Assembly: GCA_017540605.1 (NCBI GenBank)
Contig: JAFYAS010000045.1
Location: 1 to 64,000 of the forward strand
Origin: Lachnospiraceae bacterium
GTDB lineage: Bacteria > Bacillota > Clostridia > Lachnospirales > Lachnospiraceae
Direction of reading: 5' to 3'
Length of the DNA stretch: 64,000 nt
Both the position numbers and the translations under genes were made by a program. A model generated the notes under the pieces. The model had not been told where the DNA came from, searched no databases, and saw only the letters and a list, made by a program, of their open reading frames with translations. This document shows positions 6,909-15,362 of the stretch, piece by piece; within the stretch, counting starts at the first letter, position 1; each line of letters opens with the position of its first letter.

Positions 6909-8396
6909 ATGAGAAAGAAAACATATGCAATGATGCTTAGTATAGGATTGGCAATGAGTGTAATGCTAGCAGGCTGCGGAAGCAATGTAAGCACATCTTC
7001 CGAAGAGACAACTACCGTAGCTTCTTCTGAAGAAAGCTCAGATACATCAGATAGGCCCGAGCCTCCCGAAGGAGGAAAAGGAGAAAATGGAACTCCTCCA
7101 GAAAAGCCTGAGGGTGACAACGGTAGCGCTCCTCCTGATATGCCAGGTGGTGGACAGTCCCAGGGAGTATCGGAATACACAGCGGTGAAAGAATATACCT
7201 CAGATGCCACCGAGACCGGCCAAACCTATGAATCAACGGGAACCGACGAGAATGCGGTGTTGGTATCAAATGGAGCCACAGTCGATATAAGTAATGCCAC
7301 AGTAACAAGAACTTCAAGCGACAGCACAGGCGGTGACAATTCAAGCTTCTACGGTGTGGGCGCATCAATGCTCGTGACAGACGGAACACTAAATGTAAGT
7401 GATAGCGAGATCACAGGTGATGCCAACGGTGGTGCAGGAATATTTGCCTACGGGAGCGGCGTAGCAAATGTTTCAAATACCAAGATCACAACAACAGAGG
7501 GTGCCTCCGGTGGAATCCATGTGGCAGGTGGCGGAACACTGAATGCCGAGAACCTGACAGTGGAAACCTCGGGCCAGTCTTCAGCAGCTATCCGCTCAGA
7601 TAGAGGTGGCGGCACCATGACAGTAAAGGGCGGCACCTATACCTCCAACGGTGTAGGCTCCCCGGCCATTTATTCAACGGCAGATATAAGTGTTTCAGAT
7701 GCTACACTTGTGGCCAATGGCTCAGAGGGAATATGCATAGAGGGAAAGAATTCCATTACCCTTGAGAATTGCAGCCTCACATCAAATATGGGTGATGATT
7801 CACAGAATGACTGCACCTGGAGCGTGATCCTGTATCAGAGCATGTCAGGTGATTCGGAGGTAGGAGAGAGCGTCTTCTCCATGACAGATGGCGAGATCAA
7901 CTCAAAGAACGGCGGACTGTTTTATACCACCAATGCCACATCGACATTCAACCTGAAAAATGTAAAGATAACCGCAGCAGATGATTGTGAATTCTTCCTA
8001 AGGTGTACCGGCAACAACAATCAGAGAGGCTGGGGACAATCGGGAAGCAATGGATCAACCTGTGTATTCAATGCTGACACACAGGAAATGAAGGGCAATG
8101 TGATCTGGGATAGCGTTAGTAATCTAACCTTCAATATGAAGAACGGATCGGTACTAGAAGGAGCATTTATAGATGACGAATCTTGTGCCGGAAGTGGCGG
8201 AAGCGGAAGTGCCACACTCACCATAGACAGTACTTCAAAGTGGATAGTAACGGCCGATAGCACAGTAACAACCCTTACAAACAGCGGTACCATCACAGAC
8301 AGCGAAGGAAAGACAGTGACTATCAAGGGAACAGATGGAACAATTTTTGTCCAGGGTGACAGCGCATATACAGTGACCTGCGGATCTTATAACTAA
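6909..8396 (+). CDS. Beta-helix surface lipoprotein
   Basis: 495 residues. The signal peptide ends in lipobox LAGC (Cys23). A Ser/Thr-rich and proline/glycine-rich linker follows (about 25-85: EPPEGGKGENGTPPEKPEGD and similar), then a long right-handed beta-helix-like region (about 95-440) of short repeats such as ATVDISNATV, GTLNVSDSEI and GGTLNAENLTV. The ATG has the site GAAAGGATGATGACTT upstream. Parallel beta-helices of this type often bind or cleave polysaccharide or act as adhesins; no lyase catalytic motif is evident. It shares promoter architecture and linker composition with the genes at 4532 and 12482. It should be displayed on the cell surface. Confidence 0.75.
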   Translation: MRKKTYAMMLSIGLAMSVMLAGCGSNVSTSSEETTTVASSEESSDTSDRPEPPEGGKGENGTPPEKPEGDNGSAPPDMPGGGQSQGVSEYTAVKEYTSDATETGQTYESTGTDENAVLVSNGATVDISNATVTRTSSDSTGGDNSSFYGVGASMLVTDGTLNVSDSEITGDANGGAGIFAYGSGVANVSNTKITTTEGASGGIHVAGGGTLNAENLTVETSGQSSAAIRSDRGGGTMTVKGGTYTSNGVGSPAIYSTADISVSDATLVANGSEGICIEGKNSITLENCSLTSNMGDDSQNDCTWSVILYQSMSGDSEVGESVFSMTDGEINSKNGGLFYTTNATSTFNLKNVKITAADDCEFFLRCTGNNNQRGWGQSGSNGSTCVFNADTQEMKGNVIWDSVSNLTFNMKNGSVLEGAFIDDESCAGSGGSGSATLTIDSTSKWIVTADSTVTTLTNSGTITDSEGKTVTIKGTDGTIFVQGDSAYTVTCGSYN

Positions 8397-8403
8397 AAAA
8401 TGA

Positions 8404-8450
8404 AAAAAATCGACTAACTTGGGATTGCATTCCAAATTAGTCGATTTTTT
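8404..8450. terminator. Bidirectional terminator
   Basis: A perfect 14-bp stem (8404-8417 with 8437-8450, arm AAAAAATCGACTAA), A-rich on one side and T-rich on the other, separates the convergent genes at 6909 and 8481. Confidence 0.9.
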
Positions 8451-8480
8451 AATAGTAAGGGGGTCTGACCCATAAGTCTG

Positions 8481-9338
8481 TTATCTCATCGAAAGAGATG
8501 GCCTTTCCATCTGTTTCTTTTTAAGCTTGTCCTTATCAAGCGTCTTTTCAAGGCGCTTTTCTTTTTCTCTCACTTTGCGTGCTTTCTTTGCCTCTATAGA
8601 GCGGGCAGCACCGAAGGAGTCGATGGACACATGGTCTCTGTGAGAAGCAACGCTTGAGCCTCTGGCATAGTTGATCTTGTCTATAATGGAATTGGTCTTG
8701 CTGTTAAGCTCCGTGTTATGACTGTTCATGATGGATAGAGCATCAAGAGAGGTATTGAAATGATCCTTTCCTGCAGCAGTTCTTCTGACACGTTCCTTGC
8801 CCTTTATGTTATTCTCTATACTAGCCATCAGCTTGTAGTTCTTTACTACGATCATATCCTTGCTGGTCTCGCCGGGCTTGATTGCGGCTACGTCCTTGAT
8901 GCATTTTGCCATAGTATTGTAGGCGGCGCTTCTGCTGTCATCCATGGGCATATTGTCAGCGAGAACCTTCATTTGATCCACATATTCTTTTAGGTCGGTC
9001 TTGGGGGCGTAGAGTGCTTCAAGCTGATGATTGACTCCTCTTTTTAACTTCTCAGGAGAGCTGATCATTTTGTCTATCTGTACCTCGTGAAGATCGTCAA
9101 GATCTAAGGTTTGCTTGATCTTGTCAGCCTTTCTGTTGATCACATTTTCGTTGAAGGTCTTGGCTCCGGACATCATCATCATATAAGCTGTGGAAGCCTT
9201 GGCTAAGGTGTCTATCTTTTCTCTGGGCTTTTTCTTGGCAAGCTCAGCTCCTGTATGCTCGGCTATGAAAGCCTGATATTTGGCAGTAGCCTGATTGACG
9301 GTTTTGTTTGTGGATTTGTTGGTTTTTATTTCCTTCAT
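8481..9338 (-). CDS. Unrecognised helical, lysine-rich protein
   Basis: 285 residues, no signal peptide or membrane segment, strongly basic, and predicted almost wholly helical from its alternation of Lys/Glu/Ala/Leu. The last 45 residues (KKARKVREKEKRLEKTLDKD and on) form a highly charged tail that could bind nucleic acid or form a coiled coil. The ATG at 9338 has an AAAGGAGCGTAGC site upstream. It ends against the bidirectional terminator shared with the beta-helix gene and is divergent from the diguanylate cyclase. I do not recognise the family and assign no function. Confidence 0.6.
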   Translation of the reverse strand: MKEIKTNKSTNKTVNQATAKYQAFIAEHTGAELAKKKPREKIDTLAKASTAYMMMMSGAKTFNENVINRKADKIKQTLDLDDLHEVQIDKMISSPEKLKRGVNHQLEALYAPKTDLKEYVDQMKVLADNMPMDDSRSAAYNTMAKCIKDVAAIKPGETSKDMIVVKNYKLMASIENNIKGKERVRRTAAGKDHFNTSLDALSIMNSHNTELNSKTNSIIDKINYARGSSVASHRDHVSIDSFGAARSIEAKKARKVREKEKRLEKTLDKDKLKKKQMERPSLSMR

Positions 9339-9494
9339 ATGCTACGCTCCTTTGAGATCACGGTCTTTTAGTTCTCTTTAGACATTAACATAAATCGGGG
9401 AGAGTGTAAAGAAAATAAAGCATTAAGGGGTGCATTTTTCATTAAAATGCGGTATAATTATCGTTGATTAATTCATTTTGGGGGATATCCTTAA

Positions 9495-10907
9495 ATGCCT
9501 AATGAGAAGGAAAAAAGATCATATGGACATAGATCGCTTACGGTGAGATTGCCGCTTCTTTTTGTGTCCAATCTTATTCTGATCATTTTGATAATCATTC
9601 CCATTACCTACAACAGATTTCATGACAATATGGTATCGATGTATACCAGGATGGCAGAGGGGCTTACAGAGCTTATGGCTCATGAGATTGATCCTGAAAA
9701 GGTGGATCTGTATCTTAATGAGAATTTTAAGCTCGATGAATACAATACCATCATGTCTAGATTCTATGATCTGAAGGATAACTATCCCGATGTAATGTAT
9801 ATATATGTGTATCATTTTGAAAAAGAGGGTGGAAGAGTTATCTTTGATCTTGAAAGTGATGACGGAGAAGCTGCCGGTGAACCGGGATCCATTTACCAAT
9901 ATGATGAAGCCTTCAAACCCTATATATCAGAGCTTATGTCAGGCTTGGAGATACCGGTTACTATGGGAATGACTCCTGATGGTTATCTGCTTACCTATGT
10001 AAGGCCTATACTCAAAGAGAATGGTGAATATGCCTGCCATGTTTGTGTCGATTTTTCAATGGATGCTCTATACAAGAAGAATGTAAAGTTCATCCATAGT
10101 GTTTTTTTCTTGATATTGCTTGGAGCAGTTATCCTTTTAATTTATGATATATTGGTCATTAAGCAAAGTATCACCGGACCAATTAAGAGGATGATAGATT
10201 GTACTAGAGACTTTAGGTATGAGACAGAAGATGATCGAGTTAAAAATGTTCAATCCATAGAAGAGCTTCAGATCAACTCGAAAAATGAGCTTGGTGAGCT
10301 TTATCGTGTATTTGTCATGACCATGAAGGAAAGCATGTATTATATGACCAATCTTAGTCGTGCCAGAAGGGATATCAAGGTCAAGGATGAAAAGATTGGT
10401 CAGATCAGAAAGACCGCGTATAGTGACGCCTTGACAGGAGTAGGGAACAAAACAGCATATAACAATGAGATAGAAAAGCTCAACAGCCTTGAAAAGATAG
10501 GACTTCCTGAAGAGTATGGAATCGTGATGATAGATATCAACAATCTGAAGTATGTCAATGATACCTTTGGGCACAATATGGGCGATAGCTATATAAAGGG
10601 TTGTTGCAAGTTGGTGTGCGAGGTATATAAGCATTCTCCGGTATTTAGGATTGGTGGTGATGAATTCGTGGTAGTCCTTGAAAAGAAGGATTTTGCTGAC
10701 CGCGGAGAACTCTTTGAGATCATCTCAAAACAGTTTGAGGAATCCTATGCCGATGCTGAAAAGGATCCCTGGGATCGTTACTCTGCATCTATCGGCATGG
10801 CTGTTCACGAGGACGGTGATGACGCTGAGGCGGTCGTGAAGAGAGCTGATGAGAGAATGTATGCCGCCAAGCTTGAATTTAAAAAGGTAAATGGTAGCTA
10901 TAGATAG
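9495..10907 (+). CDS. Membrane diguanylate cyclase (sensor-HAMP-GGDEF)
   Basis: 470 residues. A first membrane helix (about 19-38) and a second (about 197-220) enclose an extracytoplasmic sensor region of about 155 residues. A HAMP-like linker (about 220-275) and a GGDEF domain (about 305-465) follow. The active-site motif GGDEF is intact at residues 387-391, so synthesis of cyclic di-GMP from two GTP is expected. The RxxD inhibitory site, normally five residues before GGDEF, is absent (the stretch reads VYKHSPVFRI), so product inhibition there should be lost. The gene stands alone behind a TATAAT -10 box (9453-9458). An EAL protein at 30094 could supply the opposing activity. Confidence 0.9.
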   Translation: MPNEKEKRSYGHRSLTVRLPLLFVSNLILIILIIIPITYNRFHDNMVSMYTRMAEGLTELMAHEIDPEKVDLYLNENFKLDEYNTIMSRFYDLKDNYPDVMYIYVYHFEKEGGRVIFDLESDDGEAAGEPGSIYQYDEAFKPYISELMSGLEIPVTMGMTPDGYLLTYVRPILKENGEYACHVCVDFSMDALYKKNVKFIHSVFFLILLGAVILLIYDILVIKQSITGPIKRMIDCTRDFRYETEDDRVKNVQSIEELQINSKNELGELYRVFVMTMKESMYYMTNLSRARRDIKVKDEKIGQIRKTAYSDALTGVGNKTAYNNEIEKLNSLEKIGLPEEYGIVMIDINNLKYVNDTFGHNMGDSYIKGCCKLVCEVYKHSPVFRIGGDEFVVVLEKKDFADRGELFEIISKQFEESYADAEKDPWDRYSASIGMAVHEDGDDAEAVVKRADERMYAAKLEFKKVNGSYR

Positions 10908-10909
10908 TG

Positions 10910-10950
10910 ATATCCGGTGTCTTCTGATCAGAGATGCCGGATATTTACTT
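10910..10950 (+). terminator. Probable terminator
   Basis: An 8-bp stem ATATCCGG/CCGGATAT (10910-10917 with 10937-10944), with a partly paired interior, is followed by TTTACTTAG directly after the diguanylate cyclase. Confidence 0.6.
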
Positions 10951-11024
10951 AGATTTCTATGACCATAGTTTTTTGCCTCTTTTCGGTATTAGATAATAAA
11001 TTAACGATAAACGATAATTTATTG

Positions 11025-11090
11025 TTGACAAAGATAAATGACTGTGATAATATGTCCTCAATGAAGGAAATGAAAACGCGCGTTCATTTC
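11025..11090 (+). promoter_or_regulatory. Promoter and inverted repeat before DUF2975-like gene
   Basis: -35 TTGACA (11025-11030) and -10 TAATAT (11048-11053) are 17 nt apart. Downstream, an 8-bp inverted repeat GAAATGAA/TTCATTTC (11067-11074 and 11083-11090) around AACGCGCG lies at or just after the expected start of transcription, where the HTH protein encoded two genes on could bind. Confidence 0.6.
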
Positions 11091-11139
11091 TTTCATATAA
11101 CTAAAAGATATTTTTTATATTCAGATAGGAGATGTTATT

Positions 11140-11751
11140 ATGAACGAAGAGAACAAGAAATTAGAGAATGCATTAAAGAGTTGCAAGGCAGTGAAGATCT
11201 GTACAACGATCATGTTTGTGTTTTTGATAGTAGGAGCTTGTTTGACACTGATCTCAGGAATCACATTATTTGTTGGCAAGGAAAAGTTCGACATTGAGAT
11301 TGAGAATGCACTTAAAAGTGGTAGCATGAAGACTGATATCTCTATAGGGTCAATAAAGATCGGAAGGATCGATGGTGATGATGTGAAGCTTGCTGAAGGA
11401 TTATCTCTGGAATCATCAGTTCCGGCGCTCAATGACTTCTTTGCGGCGAATAGAAATTCACTTTCGCTTATCATCAGTGCCTATTGCTTACTTGCATTTC
11501 TTATATGCGCTATCATGGCTGTTGCTTTGGGCTTTGTCACCTCAGGTTTCAACACTATTCTCAAGGAAGGCAATCCATTTGCTGATTCTGTACCCAAGAA
11601 GATTCTCGTAGCTATGATCATAGTTTCCTGTGTTATTGGAAGCCTTACAGGTATTGGCTTTGCAGTACTTATGGGACTTTTGACATGGGCTATCTATACT
11701 ATACTTGATTATGGCAGATACCTTCGTGTACAGTCTGACGAGACTCTTTAG
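11140..11751 (+). CDS. DUF2975-like membrane protein
   Basis: 203 residues with membrane segments near 19-45, 107-132, 147-170 and possibly a fourth at 172-190, and an extracytoplasmic stretch (about 50-105). The gene is followed 10 nt later by a YozG-like Cro/C1 HTH gene, the usual partner of DUF2975 proteins in Firmicutes. The pair behaves like a two-part membrane/regulator unit, although the signal is not known. The ATG follows ATAGGAGATGTTATT. Assignment to DUF2975 rests on topology, length and the partner gene rather than on a strong motif. Confidence 0.65.
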   Translation: MNEENKKLENALKSCKAVKICTTIMFVFLIVGACLTLISGITLFVGKEKFDIEIENALKSGSMKTDISIGSIKIGRIDGDDVKLAEGLSLESSVPALNDFFAANRNSLSLIISAYCLLAFLICAIMAVALGFVTSGFNTILKEGNPFADSVPKKILVAMIIVSCVIGSLTGIGFAVLMGLLTWAIYTILDYGRYLRVQSDETL

Positions 11752-11761
11752 GAGGTGGCCT

Positions 11762-11980
11762 ATGGGTAAGATAATATTAAGACTTGATCGGGTGATGGCT
11801 GATCGCAAGAAGTCACTTCAGGAGCTTTCTGAGGAGGTTGGCGTATCCAATGTCAACCTCTCCAAGATGAAGAATGGTAGGATCAGCGCCATCAGATTCT
11901 CTACCCTTGAGGCTATCTGTGAGGCACTTCACTGTCAGCCGGGAGATATCCTTGAGTATGATGAGACCGCCACAGAATAG
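11762..11980 (+). CDS. Cro/C1-family HTH regulator (YozG-like)
   Basis: 72 residues, nearly all one helix-turn-helix domain (LQELSEEVGVSNVNLSKMKN, then ICEALHCQPGDILEY), the signature of small YozG/Cro-like repressors. A strong site AGGAGGTGGCCT sets the start at 11762 rather than at an in-frame upstream ATG inside the preceding gene. It is transcribed with the DUF2975-like gene. It probably regulates its own operon; the inverted repeat at 11067-11090 is a candidate site. Confidence 0.9.
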   Translation: MGKIILRLDRVMADRKKSLQELSEEVGVSNVNLSKMKNGRISAIRFSTLEAICEALHCQPGDILEYDETATE

Positions 11981-12005
11981 TATGAACCGGAAGGGGATAT
12001 AAGCT

Positions 12006-12227
12006 ATGTTTGGAAAAAGGAAGGAAGTAAAAAAGTCTGAGCTTACATTTGATGAGAAGACCATGCGAGCTGTGATCCGGGCAAGTATTTGTACCGGTGA
12101 ACAGGTTGCGGGCTTCAAGGATAAGGAAACAGGACATTTTACTGATGTGATGCTTATAAGGTCTCCGAAGGATATAGAGGAGTTTAAGAGACTTTACGGT
12201 ATAGAAAATATCACGAAGGAATATTAA
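12006..12227 (+). CDS. Small conserved-looking protein, unknown
   Basis: 73 residues, soluble, with a clear start (AAGGGGATATAAGCT before ATG). The sequence has a tidy mixed alpha/beta pattern (TMRAVIRASICTGEQVAGFK, then DVMLIRSPKDIEEFKRLYGI) and a single Cys. It is the third gene of a compact run behind the DUF2975-like and HTH genes, 25 nt after the latter, and is followed one base later by another tiny gene. No function is recognised. Confidence 0.65.
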   Translation: MFGKRKEVKKSELTFDEKTMRAVIRASICTGEQVAGFKDKETGHFTDVMLIRSPKDIEEFKRLYGIENITKEY

Positions 12228-12228
12228 G

Positions 12229-12333
12229 ATGGATATTTTGGAAAAGGACGAGAAAAAGGTCGAATATCTTGAGCTTATAGATGGTTTTGATGGATTGTTG
12301 CATTCTGTGAGAGTGAGAGATAGCAAGGAATAA
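12229..12333 (+). CDS. 34-residue small protein
   Basis: A short frame starting one base after the previous stop, with the site AAGGAA about 7 nt upstream. The product is acidic and helical in its first half (MDILEKDEKKVEYLELIDGF). The last codons form part of the terminator hairpin. Tight coupling and a good ribosome site support translation; the role is unknown. Confidence 0.5.
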   Translation: MDILEKDEKKVEYLELIDGFDGLLHSVRVRDSKE

Positions 12334-12355
12334 TTTCCCTGCTATCTCTTTTTTG
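12316..12355 (+). terminator. Rho-independent terminator
   Basis: A stem AGAGATAGCA/TGCTATCTCT, extended by four more pairs past one mismatch (12316-12330 with about 12335-12349), is followed by a T-run. It overlaps the end of the 34-residue gene. Confidence 0.85.
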
Positions 12356-12375
12356 ATTAAATATTTTTTGGTTTT

Positions 12376-12419
12376 TTTTAAGTTCGTTTTAGGTACATTT
12401 TAGGTAAGCATTTTATACT
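12376..12419 (+). promoter_or_regulatory. Promoter with three 11-bp-spaced direct repeats (copy C)
   Basis: Three 7-bp half-sites, TTTTAAG (12376-12382), TTTTAGG (12387-12393) and TTTTAGG (12398-12404), each begin 11 bp after the previous one. Exactly 9 nt separate the last from the -10 box TATACT (12414-12419). This is the strongest of the three promoters of this type in the window. Confidence 0.75.
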
Positions 12420-12481
12420 TCCTTCATGATCATAAAACTTTCCTAGGGAATGGAATATGGGTTTTAAGGAGGTATATTTTT

Positions 12482-15307
12482 ATGAAGCTAAGAAAGATCA
12501 TGGCCTACATCCTGGTTATGGCATTGGTGATGGGAAACCTGACCATATCAGATGTTTCAGCCGCAAAGGTTACCACAAAAAAGTACACGATATCCAAGAA
12601 GGCGGGGACTTATAAAAATACCATCAAGGTAAAGATCACCGCAAAGAAGGGATACAAGGTTTATTACACAACAGGAAGCAATTTCACCTTGAAAAAGGTT
12701 GTAAAGAGCGGAAAGAGCAAGACATTAACTATCAAGAAGACAACCACATTGAAGGTATACGCAGTAAAGACTTCAAAAAAGATCACAAAGGCATATCTTA
12801 AGTCAAAGGTTGTAAAAAAAGCAGCCAAGTCTTATAAGTACAAGATTAAGAAGACTTCGACAACCACTGAAGCTACGACAGCTGAGGCAACTACAGCGGT
12901 GGAGGCTACAACGGCAGTAGAGGCTACAACGGCAGTAGAGGCTACAACGGCAGTAGAGGCCACAACAGCAGTGGAGGCTACAACAGCGACAGAGACCACC
13001 ACAGAGCAGACTGTAACACAGGAGGATCCCGGAAATGGCGAGACACCGCCTACTCCCCCTGACGGACAGACTCCACCTACACCTCCCGATGGAGGAACGG
13101 GTGCTCCGGGACAGAATGATACATCAACCACGGATAGTGCTGTGACCACCACTACTGCACAGACAGATATTGATAATACTAAAACAGCAGCGGATACGGC
13201 TAAAACAGCAGCTACCACAAGGATTTCAAAAGCCGAGACCATTGTTAGCGGATTGACAAGTGAAGCAGAAGTGGTTTCTGTTGATCTTACAAAGCTTTCC
13301 ACTTTAAACGCCGATGGAATTGTATATAGGACGACAAAAACAGTAACAGACGGTGATTCCACAACAGAGGAGGCTCTTGCTACTCCTGAGCTGGAGATAA
13401 CAAAAGGCGGTAATTATGAACTTACAGGCTCAATTGATGATGTAAATGTGGTGAATTCAGCCGAAGATAAGGTTGTTCTTACTCTTAATGGTGTGACGAT
13501 AGATAATTCGGCGGCAAAATCTTCTGATTCTGTCATCACAGACAATAGTAAGAGCGGTCTGGCTATAACACTTGTTGGCAACAATGTGATAAAGAGTAGC
13601 CAGGGTATTGATGTTTCTGCAGTCATTAAGGGTTCTGAAAAGAATGGAACCATAGTGATAGAAGGAAACGGCAATCTCACAGTAACGGACAGTAACGGAG
13701 CTGATACCAACTATGCTGATAACGATCCAACCGATGGAATCGCTACGAAGGGAACACTTATAATTGATGCCTCAGGCAATATAAACATTACTTCAAATGG
13801 CGATTGTTTAAAGGGCACCAATGGCGGAGTAACAGTGCTTAATGGAACCCTTTCTCTTACCTCGAATCAGGGAAATGGCATAAAGTCAAAGAGTGCTCAT
13901 GTTACAGTTGCAGGCGGTACTGTTAACTGCCTTTATACAGCAGAGGATGGTCTGAATTCGAAGAGCGGAGTGGTTAATGTAACCGGAGGAACTGTGAAGG
14001 TAGCTAACTGCTACGGTGATGGCGTTCAGGCTGAGAATATTGTGATCACAGGCGGTGATATCGATATAGTCACAGCTTATGAATATGCCAATACCAATTT
14101 CTATACAACGAATGCTGTAAGCGGAAATAGCTACAACTCAGAGACTGAAAATGAATCTACAGGACTAAAGACTGAGACTATAAATTACGACACCGGAAGT
14201 CACAAGGCATTAAAGGCCGGAACAAAGGCAAAGACCGAAGTATATACTACATCAAATGATTCAGATATAGAAGCAGGAAAGGAATATACTACAGAGGCAA
14301 GTGGCGGAATCGTGATCACAGGCGGAACCATTAAGCTTGATACCACAGCCACAGGAATAAAGTACATCGGCGGTTCATCAGGCGGAATGGGTGGCGGAGA
14401 CTCAAAGACCATCATCGGCTCTCCTGATGATGCCATTCAGAGCAACAATACTACTGTTATCAGTGGGGGAACCATAACCATAGATTCATCTGATGATGGT
14501 ATTTCTTCAGTGAATACATTATCAATTCTTGATTCTGCAAATATAACTATCAATACGGCCTATGAAGGAATTGAAAGTGGTGTGATCACCATTGGAAAAT
14601 CTACTGATTCAACGACTGAACCCACTGTAAGTGTTAAGTCCAACGATGATGGAATCAACGCTTCAAGAAAGGCGGATCTTAATTATGTATACGCAGATGA
14701 AACAGAAGCCACATATGTAAAGACATCTTCAAAGACTTCTGGAAACACAATGACAATGACAGCTGGTAAGCTGACGGTAGAGATTGACGATGGGGCAAAG
14801 AAGAGCGTAACCTTGAAGAACAAGGATGATGCCGAAGGTAAGACTTATAGCTTTAGTGCAGACGGTGATGGTATAGATTGCAACGGATCCTTCTATGCAC
14901 TTGGCGGAACTATTGTAGCCATCGGCGGAACCTCAAATGGAAATGGTGTGATAGATAGGGATCAAAGCTTTGTTCTCGGAAGCGGAGTGACCCTCTTTGC
15001 AATCGGAACAAGTGGTATGGTAGAAGGTGTGACACAGGCAAACCAGGCATATATTACAGGCACACCCACTGTAAGCGCAGGTACAACTCTTACCATAAAT
15101 GACAGCACAGGAAACAAGCTTTATGAATATGCGGCAGGAAAGAGTGCCAATTATATTCTCTTTAGTTCTCCTGCTATCGTAAGCGGATCAAGCTATACTA
15201 TTACAGCAGGAAGCGCCACATCAACAGCTACAGCAACTACTAATGCGCAGAGTAGCGGAATGGGCGGTGGTCCCGGTGGACAGACGCCTCCCGATATGAA
15301 AAACTAA
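12482..15307 (+). CDS. Large secreted carbohydrate-binding-like protein (DUF4353 type)
   Basis: 941 residues. A signal peptide ends near SAAK (about 28-31). Next come a lysine/threonine-rich beta domain resembling a chitobiase C-terminal fold (about 30-118), a hexapeptide TTAVEA repeat region (about 120-175), a proline-rich linker (PPTPPDGQTPPTPPDGG), and a long beta-helical region (about 260-900) with blocks such as KVVLTLNGVTIDNSAA and GTLIIDASGNINITSNGD that match the DUF4353 carbohydrate-binding family. The C-terminus is again Gly/Pro-rich (GGGPGGQTPPDMKN), and no LPXTG anchor is seen. It is secreted or loosely wall-associated. Promoter repeats and proline-rich segments link it with the genes at 4532 and 6909. 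Confidence 0.8.
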   Translation: MKLRKIMAYILVMALVMGNLTISDVSAAKVTTKKYTISKKAGTYKNTIKVKITAKKGYKVYYTTGSNFTLKKVVKSGKSKTLTIKKTTTLKVYAVKTSKKITKAYLKSKVVKKAAKSYKYKIKKTSTTTEATTAEATTAVEATTAVEATTAVEATTAVEATTAVEATTATETTTEQTVTQEDPGNGETPPTPPDGQTPPTPPDGGTGAPGQNDTSTTDSAVTTTTAQTDIDNTKTAADTAKTAATTRISKAETIVSGLTSEAEVVSVDLTKLSTLNADGIVYRTTKTVTDGDSTTEEALATPELEITKGGNYELTGSIDDVNVVNSAEDKVVLTLNGVTIDNSAAKSSDSVITDNSKSGLAITLVGNNVIKSSQGIDVSAVIKGSEKNGTIVIEGNGNLTVTDSNGADTNYADNDPTDGIATKGTLIIDASGNINITSNGDCLKGTNGGVTVLNGTLSLTSNQGNGIKSKSAHVTVAGGTVNCLYTAEDGLNSKSGVVNVTGGTVKVANCYGDGVQAENIVITGGDIDIVTAYEYANTNFYTTNAVSGNSYNSETENESTGLKTETINYDTGSHKALKAGTKAKTEVYTTSNDSDIEAGKEYTTEASGGIVITGGTIKLDTTATGIKYIGGSSGGMGGGDSKTIIGSPDDAIQSNNTTVISGGTITIDSSDDGISSVNTLSILDSANITINTAYEGIESGVITIGKSTDSTTEPTVSVKSNDDGINASRKADLNYVYADETEATYVKTSSKTSGNTMTMTAGKLTVEIDDGAKKSVTLKNKDDAEGKTYSFSADGDGIDCNGSFYALGGTIVAIGGTSNGNGVIDRDQSFVLGSGVTLFAIGTSGMVEGVTQANQAYITGTPTVSAGTTLTINDSTGNKLYEYAAGKSANYILFSSPAIVSGSSYTITAGSATSTATATTNAQSSGMGGGPGGQTPPDMKN
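12881..12988 (+). repeat. 18-bp in-frame tandem repeat (six copies)
   Basis: Units of 18 bp, consensus GTAGAGGCTACAACGGCA, run from 12899 to 12988 (five copies), preceded by one diverged copy (12881-12898). Each encodes VEATTA. Two central copies (12917-12952) are identical, so copy number is likely to vary between strains. Confidence 0.9.
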
Positions 15308-15320
15308 AAAAGGATAGCAA

Positions 15321-15360
15321 AAGGCACCGGTTGGTACAACCATCCGGTGCCTTCGTTTAT
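15321..15360. terminator. Bidirectional terminator, repeated hairpin copy 1
   Basis: A 10-bp stem AAGGCACCGG/CCGGTGCCTT (15321-15330 with 15344-15353) lies between convergent genes. The left arm plus loop start (GGCACCGGTTGGT) and upstream flank recur almost exactly at 19384-19405, and the arm recurs at 17878-17893. Confidence 0.85.
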
Positions 15361-15362
15361 GA

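Noticed and set aside
9339-9494. Cyclic di-GMP riboswitch before the diguanylate cyclase
   Set aside because: No GEMM-like conserved core or paired stems were found; only a TATAAT box is visible.
11067-11090. Inverted repeat GAAATGAA/TTCATTTC as a terminator
   Set aside because: It lies downstream of a strong promoter and lacks a T-run after it; it fits an operator or leader hairpin better.
12832-13362. 176-codon minus-strand frame rich in Val/Ala/Ser
   Set aside because: It mirrors the VEATTA and proline-rich repeats of the secreted protein at 12482, with no ribosome site or promoter of its own.
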